Shown in pieces: positions 1-5,589 of a stretch of DNA of 5,589 nt (positions are counted from its first letter, which is position 1; each line of letters opens with the position of its first letter). The position numbers were made by a program, and so were the translations under genes. The notes beneath the pieces were generated by a model. It was not told where the DNA came from and did not search any database. It worked only from the letters and a program-made list of their open reading frames with translations. The stretch lies in contig JAHZHM010000180.1 in assembly GCA_019420265.1 (NCBI GenBank), forward strand, positions 1-5,589, given 5' to 3'. Source of the stretch: Clostridiales bacterium. GTDB lineage: Bacteria > Bacillota > Clostridia > Christensenellales > Christensenellaceae.

Positions 1-921
1 TTGACAATTCGTGATTCGGTTGATAATGTGGTCATCCCCTCCAGCCAGATCGAGTTTGTCGTCGCGCAGGAAGATATCATGGGATATCGGTATCTCTCCT
101 TTTCGCTGACAAAAGAGGGAAAAGAAGCCTTTGAAAAGGCGACGGCCGAGATTGCGGAACGGGGCATCAGCCAGGAGGACTACAGCAACCGCAATTACAT
201 TAAACTCCACTATGAAGGAACGGATATTGCGCAGGCGACGATCAAGAGCGCGATTGAGACGGGGCAGGGCAGCGTTCAGACGAATATTCCCATGTATCAG
301 CTGGAAGAGCTGGCGCAGGTTGTCAACAATCGGCCTTATTCGGTTGAGGTGGAGGCGACGGAAATGCGCAGCGTTAGCCCGGCTTTGGGAGAAAACGCGC
401 TGCGCGGCATGATGATAGCTGGGATTGCGGGGCTGTTGGCTTTGGCCCTGGCGATGATTTTATGCTATCGGATTCCCGGCCTGATGGCGGCAATTTCCCT
501 GCTGGGGCATACGGCGTTGGTGCTGCTGTTCCTGGCAATTTCCAGATTGCAGATTACAGCCTTTGGCATGGCGGGGCTTTTCGTAGGCGCGCTCTGCATG
601 GCTGCAATGAGCCTGATGGTTGTAAATGGCTTTAAGAAAGAGTTTTTGGCGGGCAAGGCTCCCAGGGCTGCTGCAAAATCGGGCTGTGGCGCCGGGGCGA
701 AGCGTGTATTCTATGCGGGGCTGGCGCTCTGCGCTGCGTTGCTGGTATTCATTCTGTTTGGCGTTTATGAGCTCTCCAGCTTTGCCTTTGCGGCGGGGCT
801 GAGTGTGATTTGCGCAATTCTTTGCGCGGTCATTCTGACGCAGCCTTTGGTGCGGCTGATGGTAGGCACTATGCCGGATGGAAACGCCATCTATTTTGGC
901 AGCAAAAAGGAGGCAGAGTAA
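1..921 (+). CDS. secD: Divergent SecD-like protein translocase subunit, 5'-truncated by window edge
   Basis: Membrane subunit that, with SecF, assists protein export by the SecYEG translocon from the outer face of the membrane. The 306 visible residues cover the end of the P1 domain (about 1-120; family-like 'YLSFSLTKEG' at 31-40 and 'LEELAQVV' at 101-108), the 'SVSPALG' junction at 124-130 that corresponds to the usual V-G-P-S-L-G, and five hydrophobic segments at about 136-156, 159-180, 186-208, 235-255 and 260-282. SecD normally also has a first membrane helix and more of P1, so the gene almost certainly starts upstream; the TTG at base 1 is probably just an internal Leu codon. Oddity: segment 4 aligns without gaps to the family motif GIAG...VDANVIIFERIREE but reads GMAG...AAMSLMVVNGFKKE, so the Asp is Ala202 and the Asn is Ser204. 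The segment 5 motif DANITT reads YAGLAL (238-243). The reading frame is intact. Identity as SecD is fairly secure from architecture and from secF downstream; full SecD activity is not. Confidence 0.82.
   Translation: MTIRDSVDNVVIPSSQIEFVVAQEDIMGYRYLSFSLTKEGKEAFEKATAEIAERGISQEDYSNRNYIKLHYEGTDIAQATIKSAIETGQGSVQTNIPMYQLEELAQVVNNRPYSVEVEATEMRSVSPALGENALRGMMIAGIAGLLALALAMILCYRIPGLMAAISLLGHTALVLLFLAISRLQITAFGMAGLFVGALCMAAMSLMVVNGFKKEFLAGKAPRAAAKSGCGAGAKRVFYAGLALCAALLVFILFGVYELSSFAFAAGLSVICAILCAVILTQPLVRLMVGTMPDGNAIYFGSKKEAE
907..913 (+). promoter_or_regulatory. Ribosome binding site of secF
   Basis: AAGGAGG lies 7 bases before the ATG at 921, inside the last codons of secD. It is a near-perfect Shine-Dalgarno sequence and decides the secF start in favour of 921 over in-frame upstream starts such as 810. 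With the TAATG stop/start overlap it implies coupled translation of the two subunits. Confidence 0.9.
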
Positions 922-1805
922 TGCAGAAGTATTCTAAGATATTTGCCTGGGCGGTTGTTGCCGTGATGGTTGTGGCTGCGGCAGTAACGCTGCTGTGCAG
1001 CGGGTTCAATTTTAGCCAGACGCTGAGCGGCGGATATGTGCTGAAATTTGACATAAACCAGGAGTTTGAGCTGGAAGATCTGAGCAGGATTATTGCGGCG
1101 CAAGGCGTGGGGGATTACCAGGTCCTAAAAGCCGGGGAGAAGCAGGATCAGGCGCTCATCCGTGTGCAAAAGATAGCAGATGAGGGCGATGCCATGACGC
1201 AGGCGATTCAGGCAGAATATGCGGGGGCGAAATTCCGCGGATGCGATGTGATCGCTCGGGCGATGCCGCGCATGACGCTGTTGTTTTTGGCGCTGGCAGT
1301 GCTGGCCGCAATTTTGGTCGCTTCGCTGTATTTTATGGCGCGGTATGGCAGTGCGGGCGGCATTGGGGCTTTTATCGCCAGCATCGGAACGATGGCGCTG
1401 CTGCTGAGCGTAATCCTGATTGCACGTTTTTCCATCACACCGGCCTTGCTGGCAGCACTGCTGGCGGCTATGCTCTATAGCCTGTTGGATGTTGGCGTTT
1501 ATTTTGAGCAGATGCGCGATGCGCTGCGCAAAGGCAATTCGGATGCACTGGAAGAAGAGGCAGAGGGCGCGGCAAAGGCATGCAGATTGCGGCGCGTTCT
1601 GGTTGCCCTGGTTGGAGCAGCGATGTTTTTGGCGGCATATTTGCTGGGCGAAGCTTCTCTGATGGGATGGGGCTTATGTGCAATGCTGGGCGTGCTTTTC
1701 GCGGCGCTTTGCACGAGCCTTCTCGGGTTGCCGGCCAGCCTTTGGGCAAAGAAAACAGTAGGAAAAGGGAAAAAAGTGCGCAAAAAAGTAAAAGCGATCA
1801 GATAG
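921..1805 (+). CDS. secF: Divergent SecF-like protein translocase subunit
   Basis: Partner of SecD in the Sec accessory membrane complex; 294 residues, close to usual for stand-alone SecF. Visible order: a first membrane helix at about 7-27; 'FNFSQTLSGGYVL' at 29-41, matching the family's N-F-G-I-D-F-x-G-G element; an extracytoplasmic domain to about 112; helices at about 118-138, 146-167, 172-192, 224-243 and 248-270; and a very basic tail (277-294, rich in Lys and Arg) expected in the cytoplasm. Helix 4 reads 'LYSLLDVGVYFEQMRDAL' (185-202) against the family's GYSINDTVVVFDRIRENL: Asp190 is kept, the neighbouring Asn is Leu and the Thr is Val. The family T-R-(S/T)-I-x-T-S-x-T-T stretch reads 'LRRVLVALVG' (223-232), keeping only the first Arg. 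Its start overlaps the secD stop by one base. The gene is intact, with normal coding character, so it is probably functional but divergent. I am confident of the family, unsure whether it still uses a proton gradient. Confidence 0.83.
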   Translation: MQKYSKIFAWAVVAVMVVAAAVTLLCSGFNFSQTLSGGYVLKFDINQEFELEDLSRIIAAQGVGDYQVLKAGEKQDQALIRVQKIADEGDAMTQAIQAEYAGAKFRGCDVIARAMPRMTLLFLALAVLAAILVASLYFMARYGSAGGIGAFIASIGTMALLLSVILIARFSITPALLAALLAAMLYSLLDVGVYFEQMRDALRKGNSDALEEEAEGAAKACRLRRVLVALVGAAMFLAAYLLGEASLMGWGLCAMLGVLFAALCTSLLGLPASLWAKKTVGKGKKVRKKVKAIR

Positions 1806-1821
1806 CGTGGATCTTTCTCTT

Positions 1822-1855
1822 CAAAGGCGGTCAATGACCGCCTTTGTGTATTTAT
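1822..1855 (+). terminator. Probable Rho-independent terminator after secF
   Basis: CAAAGGCGGTC (1822-1832) and GACCGCCTTTG (1836-1846) are perfect inverted repeats with a 3-base loop (AAT), followed by the T-rich but interrupted run TGTATTTAT. It starts 17 bases after the secF stop, the expected place for the end of the secDF transcript. The tail is not a clean U-tract and the recJ ribosome binding site follows after only 9 bases, so it may terminate partially, or act as an mRNA processing or stability hairpin that lets some transcription through into recJ. Confidence 0.62.
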
Positions 1856-1860
1856 GGAGG
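1856..1860 (+). promoter_or_regulatory. Ribosome binding site of recJ
   Basis: GGAGG followed by a 5-base spacer (CTCTG) and the ATG at 1866. Another in-frame ATG at 1854 overlaps this site itself and has no Shine-Dalgarno sequence of its own, because the terminator-like hairpin occupies the bases just before it. This sets the recJ start at 1866. Confidence 0.85.
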
Positions 1861-1865
1861 CTCTG

Positions 1866-4232
1866 ATGCGGTATGAACAAAAAGGCCAGGCGCTGAGCCT
1901 GGCAGAGCGAACAGAATATGAGAGCCAGGGAATTCTGCCTATGGTTGCGGAGCTTTTGGCGGCCAGAGGCATTTTGGCTGGGCAGGCGGAAGCCTTTTTG
2001 AACCCCGGATGGGGGCAGGTGGGAGATCCGTTTGCATTTCTGAATATGAAAAAGAGCTGTGCGCGCATTTTGCGGGCCGCGGAGCAGGGGGAGCGCGTCG
2101 CCATTTATTCGGATTACGACTGTGATGGCGTTTGTGGTGCGGCGATTCTGCAAAAGGCTTTGACGGCCATTGGACTGGAGCCCATTTTATATATTCCGGA
2201 TCGCGCCAGCGAGGGATATGGCACCAATGCTGCTGCCTTTACCCGGCTGATAGAGGGCGGAGCGACGCTGATCATCACCGTGGATTGCGGCATCCGCAGC
2301 GTTTCGGACATCGCGCTGGCAAAGAAGCTGGGCGCGGACTGCATCGTCATCGATCATCATGAATGCGGCGAACTGCCGGATACACCTTATTTGCTCAACT
2401 GCAAAATGCCGGGAGAGACATATCCCTTTGGTGAGCTTTGCGGTGCGGGGACGGCGTTTAAAGTGGCGCAGGCGCTTTTGGGCGCAGAGGCGGAGGAGCT
2501 CATCGACCTTTGCGGTGTCGCGACGATCGGCGATATGGTGAGCCTGACTGGAGAGAACAGGGCTTTGGCCTATCTTGGGCTGCAAAAGCTCAGGCAGAAG
2601 CCTTGTCTGGGTTTTCGGGCTTTGGCGGAAGCGGCTGGGCTGCGGCTGGCGAATATACAATCGTATGGCGTTGCGTTTGGTCTCGTTCCGCGCATCAACG
2701 CGGCGGGGCGGCTGGAACATGCCAGCTTGGCGCTGGAGCTTTTGACGACGGCGGATGCTGGCCAGGCGAAGAAACTGGCAGAGCATTTAAGCGGCATCAA
2801 CAGCCGACGCCAGGATTTGCAAAAGAGCATTACGCAGCAGGCCATAGAGCAGGTGAGAAAGGGCGTTTGCCTGGCAGATGCGCGCATCTTGTTCGTCTCT
2901 GGGCAGGGATGGGAGAAGGGAGTCGTTGGCCTGGCGGCTTCCTCTATCACACAAGCCTTTTACCGGCCGGCAGTTGTGCTGGCAGAAGAGGACGGGATGC
3001 TGACGGGTTCTGCCAGAAGCATCCCGGGAATTAACCTCTATGAGGCGCTTTGCCAGGCAGAGCATCTTTATGAGCGCTTTGGCGGGCATGAGATGGCGGC
3101 GGGGCTAACGCTGAAAAAAGAGAATTTGGCAGAAGTTCAGCGCATCGTGCAGAAATTTTTGAGCGAAAAATACCCGGAAGAGGTGTTTTTGCCCGTCGTC
3201 CAGTATGACCAGGCGCTGCGGCTGGGCGAAGCAGATATTGTGCTGGCGGAGCAGATGGAAAAATTGCAGCCCTTTGGGCAGGATAATGAGGAGCCGCGCT
3301 TTTATCTCGAAGATTTTCAGCCGCTTGAGATTGCCAAGATGGGCAAGACAGGGGAGCACCTGAAGATGATGGCGGCCGATTGCCCCTCCGAGATTTTGCG
3401 CTTTTCTGCGCGGGAGGCGGTTCAAAAAGGAGCACACTATGACTGCATTGCCTCTTTTTCCATCAATGAGTTTCGGGGAAACCGAAAAAGCCAGCTGATT
3501 CTCTCCTCGGTGCAGGAGCGGGGAGAAGTGGATTGGCCCAAAAGGCTGGAAAAGGAGTATTTGCGGCTGTTTCCAGCAGAAGTTTTGGCATATGCGGCTT
3601 TTTTGAAAGCACCATCAGGCACGCTTTTATCTACGCCAGAGCAGCTAAAACAATGGATGGAGCAGCAGAGAGCGCACGCGTTAGGCGCGGCAGCCTTTTG
3701 CGGCAGTTATCCCGGGGCGATATTTTTGAGAGACAAAAGAACGGAATCTGCGGCAGGCTGGGCAGAGTGCCAGCAAGCAGCGGCGGATTCCGCAGAGAGC
3801 TGTTTCTGCTATTTACAAAGACAGCCTTTGCAGCATCATAGGAACACACTGGCCCTAGGTGATTTCGCCTTATTGGCCCGTCAGTCAGGGGCAGCGGTTT
3901 ATTTAGGCGAAGATCTAAAAGAGGCATACCGCGCTGAAGCAAGGGCCTTTTATGACTTGGCGCTTCTTGCACAGATGCGGGAAGCTTTTGAAAAAGCAGA
4001 AGGTGTTTACGCATCTGTCAGCGAATTCTTAGAAAAGGCAGCGGAAATGCTGGGCTTGCCGGACATCAAAAAGCCGTGGCTGTATTTTCAGGGGTTTTTT
4101 GAGCAGAAGTTGATAGAAGTTCGAAAAAGTGATAAAATAATACAAATTCATTTGAAAGAAGAACAGGCGTTTTGCCCGGAGCAAAGCGCATATTTTCGGG
4201 CTATGGGAGATTTGGCCGAGGGAAGGATTTGA
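1866..4232 (+). CDS. recJ: Single-stranded-DNA-specific 5'-3' exonuclease RecJ
   Basis: Cytoplasmic exonuclease of the DHH phosphoesterase superfamily that degrades single-stranded DNA 5' to 3' in recombinational repair, base excision repair and mismatch repair. The 788 residues show every core motif: I 'YSDYDCDG' (81-88), II 'TVDCGI' (138-143), III 'DHH' (163-165), IV 'GDMVSL' with Asp223, and 'PRINAAGRL' (275-283). The DHHA1 part follows, with 'GQGWEKGVVG' (346-355), 'GSARSIPG' (381-388) and the nucleic-acid-binding 'GGHEMAAG' (406-413). An OB-fold region follows (about 440-560, including 'LQPFGQDNEEP' at 467-477). Metal-binding Asp and His residues are all present, so activity is expected. 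Residues from about 565 onward form the extra C-terminal domain seen in long Bacillota RecJ proteins such as that of Bacillus subtilis; its sequence is weakly conserved and its role here cannot be read. The gene follows secF after a probable terminator and precedes rel by 5 bases; an internal promoter lies near its 3' end. Confidence 0.96.
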   Translation: MRYEQKGQALSLAERTEYESQGILPMVAELLAARGILAGQAEAFLNPGWGQVGDPFAFLNMKKSCARILRAAEQGERVAIYSDYDCDGVCGAAILQKALTAIGLEPILYIPDRASEGYGTNAAAFTRLIEGGATLIITVDCGIRSVSDIALAKKLGADCIVIDHHECGELPDTPYLLNCKMPGETYPFGELCGAGTAFKVAQALLGAEAEELIDLCGVATIGDMVSLTGENRALAYLGLQKLRQKPCLGFRALAEAAGLRLANIQSYGVAFGLVPRINAAGRLEHASLALELLTTADAGQAKKLAEHLSGINSRRQDLQKSITQQAIEQVRKGVCLADARILFVSGQGWEKGVVGLAASSITQAFYRPAVVLAEEDGMLTGSARSIPGINLYEALCQAEHLYERFGGHEMAAGLTLKKENLAEVQRIVQKFLSEKYPEEVFLPVVQYDQALRLGEADIVLAEQMEKLQPFGQDNEEPRFYLEDFQPLEIAKMGKTGEHLKMMAADCPSEILRFSAREAVQKGAHYDCIASFSINEFRGNRKSQLILSSVQERGEVDWPKRLEKEYLRLFPAEVLAYAAFLKAPSGTLLSTPEQLKQWMEQQRAHALGAAAFCGSYPGAIFLRDKRTESAAGWAECQQAAADSAESCFCYLQRQPLQHHRNTLALGDFALLARQSGAAVYLGEDLKEAYRAEARAFYDLALLAQMREAFEKAEGVYASVSEFLEKAAEMLGLPDIKKPWLYFQGFFEQKLIEVRKSDKIIQIHLKEEQAFCPEQSAYFRAMGDLAEGRI
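1885..1903 (+). repeat. Short perfect inverted repeat inside the start of recJ
   Basis: GCCAGGC (1885-1891) and GCCTGGC (1897-1903) can form a 7-bp stem with a 5-base loop, beginning 19 bases into the recJ reading frame. Together with the hairpin at 1822-1846 it flanks the recJ ribosome binding site. It may only reflect codons for Gln-Ala-Leu-Ser-Leu-Ala; no regulatory function is demonstrated by the sequence. Confidence 0.3.
4110..4138 (+). promoter_or_regulatory. Predicted sigma-70-type promoter for rel inside recJ
   Basis: TTGATA (4110-4115) and TAAAAT (4133-4138) match the consensus -35 and -10 hexamers at five of six positions each and are exactly 17 bases apart. A TG one base before the -10 (4130-4131) adds the extended -10 element. 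The segment is clearly more AT-rich than the surrounding coding sequence. Transcription would start near 4144-4146, giving a leader of about 93 bases before the rel ATG. It would let rel be transcribed independently of recJ. Promoter prediction by eye has false positives, but this is the only match of this quality I found. Confidence 0.6.
4221..4227 (+). promoter_or_regulatory. Probable ribosome binding site of rel
   Basis: GGAAGGA lies 10 bases before the ATG at 4238, within the last recJ codons. It is weaker and slightly further from the start than the sites of secF and recJ. A nearer GAGG at 4231-4234 overlaps the recJ stop but is only 3 bases from the ATG. Either way ribosomes finishing recJ would be close enough for coupled initiation. 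Confidence 0.55.
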
Positions 4233-4237
4233 GGCGC

Positions 4238-5589
4238 ATGACGTTATACCAGAGATTTATAGGGGATTATCCCGTATACCAGGGAGACCCACTCATCGAG
4301 AAAGCGTTTGCAGTCGCTGAAAAGGCGCATGAGGGACAGCTGCGCAATTCTGGCGAGCCTTATATCGTGCACCCTTATGAAGTGACGCGCATTCTGGCGG
4401 ATTTGGGGCTGGATAACGTGAGCATCTGCGCTTCCATGTTGCACGATGTGCCCGAAGATACGGAATTTACCATTGAGAACGTCGAGATGGAATTTAGCGC
4501 GGAGATCGCGCGCATCGTCGACGGCGTTACCAAGCTGAAAAAATTCGATTTCCAATCCAAAGAGGATGCGCAGGCCGAGAGCATGAGAAAGATGTTTTTG
4601 GCCATGGCTTCGGATATCCGGGTGATACTCATCAAGCTGGCCGACCGGCTGCACAACATGCGCACGCTGGGATATAAAACCCCGGAAAAACAGCGGGAAA
4701 AGGCCAAGGAGACGCTGGAGATCTATGCACCCCTGGCCGACCGGCTGGGCATCAGCACATTCAAATGGGAATTCGAGGATTTGGCGCTCAAGTATTTAGA
4801 GCCGGAGGCGTATTTCGACGTTGCCCATAAGCTCAATTCCACCCGGCAGGAGCGGGAGGAGTATATTCAAAATATTGTGGCCGTGCTCAAAGAGAAGGTT
4901 GCAGCGCTGGGCATTCCGGCGGAAATCGAAGGGCGGCCCAAGCACATCTATTCCATCTATAAAAAGATGAAAAATAAGGCCAAAACCTTTGAAGAGCTCT
5001 ACGATATTATCGCCGTGCGCGTGATCGTGCCGTCTGTAAAGGATTGCTATGCGGTTTTGGGGACGGTGCACACAGTCTGGCGGCCGCTTCCTATGCGCTT
5101 CAAAGACTATATCGCCGTGCCCAAGGCGAATATGTATCAATCTCTGCACACGACGCTGGTGGGCATCGACGGCAAGCCGTTTGAGGTTCAGATTCGCACA
5201 GAGGAGATGCACCGCACGGCCGAATACGGCATTGCGGCGCACTGGAAATACAAAGAGGGCATTTCCGGGCAGACTACTGGGCTGGATGCAAAGCTCAGCT
5301 GGCTGCGGGAGTTGATGGAATGGCAGAACGACATGCGCGATCCCAAGGAATTTATGGAAGCGCTGAAGATCAACTTCTTTTCGGACACGGTTTTCGTCTT
5401 TACGCCCAAGGGGGATGTGAAAGATCTCACCAAGGGGAGCACGCCGCTGGACTTTGCATACGGCGTTCACTCGCAGATTGGCAACCGATGCGGGGGCGCG
5501 AAAGTCAATGGGCGCATCGTGCCGCTCAACTATGAGCTGAAAACCGGCGACATTGTGGAAGTGCTGACCAACCCGCAGAGCAAGGGCCC
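4238..5589 (+). CDS. rel: Bifunctional (p)ppGpp synthetase/hydrolase Rel (RelA/SpoT family), 3'-truncated by window edge
   Basis: Long RSH enzyme of the stringent response: transfers pyrophosphate from ATP to GDP or GTP to make (p)ppGpp on ribosome stalling, and hydrolyses it otherwise. The frame is open from the ATG to the window end (450 codons), so the gene continues beyond it. The HD hydrolase domain is complete: Arg36, His45, His69-Asp70, Glu73-Asp74, Asp136 and Asn140 fall at the spacing of the catalytic set in the Streptococcus equisimilis Rel structure, shifted by eight. The synthetase domain has 'GRPKHIYSIYKKM' (232-244), 'YDIIAVRVIV' (255-264), 'FKDYIAVPKANMYQSLHTT' (288-306) and 'FEVQIRTEEMH' (315-325). 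The RFKD at 287-290 is the RXKD form typical of bifunctional enzymes, not the EXDD of synthetase-only RelA. A TGS domain spans about 380-442. The helical, zinc-finger/conserved-Cys and ACT regions expected next lie outside. It follows recJ by 5 bases and probably also uses the promoter inside recJ. Confidence 0.96.
   Translation, partial: MTLYQRFIGDYPVYQGDPLIEKAFAVAEKAHEGQLRNSGEPYIVHPYEVTRILADLGLDNVSICASMLHDVPEDTEFTIENVEMEFSAEIARIVDGVTKLKKFDFQSKEDAQAESMRKMFLAMASDIRVILIKLADRLHNMRTLGYKTPEKQREKAKETLEIYAPLADRLGISTFKWEFEDLALKYLEPEAYFDVAHKLNSTRQEREEYIQNIVAVLKEKVAALGIPAEIEGRPKHIYSIYKKMKNKAKTFEELYDIIAVRVIVPSVKDCYAVLGTVHTVWRPLPMRFKDYIAVPKANMYQSLHTTLVGIDGKPFEVQIRTEEMHRTAEYGIAAHWKYKEGISGQTTGLDAKLSWLRELMEWQNDMRDPKEFMEALKINFFSDTVFVFTPKGDVKDLTKGSTPLDFAYGVHSQIGNRCGGAKVNGRIVPLNYELKTGDIVEVLTNPQSKG

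Noticed and set aside
1..3. TTG at the first base as the true start of secD
   Set aside because: The visible protein lacks the first membrane helix and most of the P1 domain, and no upstream ribosome binding site can be inspected; the gene is more likely cut by the window.
810..920. A longer secF start at 810
   Set aside because: It would overlap secD by over 100 bases and add a non-hydrophobic leader, whereas the ATG at 921 has a near-perfect ribosome binding site and leads straight into the first membrane helix.
1499..2104. A 201-codon minus-strand open frame across the secF-recJ junction
   Set aside because: It overlaps two clear plus-strand genes and the terminator hairpin, is rich in Ser, Arg and Pro typical of antisense shadow frames, and resembles no family.
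3533..3841. Possible frameshift in the recJ C-terminal region, suggested by a long open frame in another plus-strand frame
   Set aside because: The recJ frame stays open to 4232 and continues with sequence plausible for the RecJ C-terminal domain; the other frame shows no RecJ similarity.
4244..4654. A 136-codon minus-strand open frame at the start of rel
   Set aside because: Antisense to the rel HD domain, with no recognisable domain or ribosome binding site.
4796..5470. A 224-codon minus-strand open frame
   Set aside because: It lies wholly opposite the rel synthetase and TGS domains, whose motifs are unmistakable; it is a shadow of that gene.
1..5589. tRNA, rRNA, CRISPR array, insertion sequence or attachment site
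   Set aside because: No cloverleaf-like sequence, spaced direct repeats, transposase motifs or terminal inverted repeats were seen; genes fill nearly the whole window and the longest gap is 60 bases.

Overview
The window is a compact, entirely plus-strand stretch of bacterial chromosome carrying four genes: the 3' part of a secD-like gene, a complete secF-like gene, a complete recJ, and the 5' three-fifths or so of a bifunctional rel (RelA/SpoT homologue). A moderately GC-rich base composition, strong AGGAGG-type ribosome binding sites, a long RecJ with a C-terminal extension and a single Rel with both hydrolase and synthetase motifs suggest a Bacillota genome, probably a clostridial lineage. 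This taxonomic call is inference; no marker here settles the genus.

Layout. Bases 1-921 encode the end of SecD (last part of the extracytoplasmic P1 domain and five membrane segments). SecF (921-1805) overlaps the secD stop by one base (TAATG), so the two are translationally coupled. A perfect 11-bp hairpin with a T-rich tail (1822-1855) then separates the translocase genes from recJ. RecJ starts at 1866 behind a GGAGG ribosome binding site and ends at 4232. Rel begins 5 bases later at 4238 and runs off the right edge. A good-looking sigma-70-type promoter (TTGATA, 17 bp, TAAAAT, with an extended -10 TG) lies inside the 3' end of recJ, about 100 bases before the rel start, so rel probably has its own transcription start as well as readthrough from recJ.

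How the genes work together. secD and secF form one functional unit, the accessory membrane complex that assists the Sec translocon. recJ and rel belong to DNA repair and the stringent response; they sit together in many Bacillota, often with apt between them, and here apt is absent. The most notable point is that both SecD and SecF keep the fold and spacing of their families but have lost most of the polar signature residues of transmembrane segments 4 and 5, including the conserved Asp and Asn of SecD segment 4. SecF keeps the corresponding Asp. This looks like a divergent SecDF pair with an altered or lost proton-coupling path, not a pseudogene. No new multi-gene system, mobile element, CRISPR array or RNA gene was seen.
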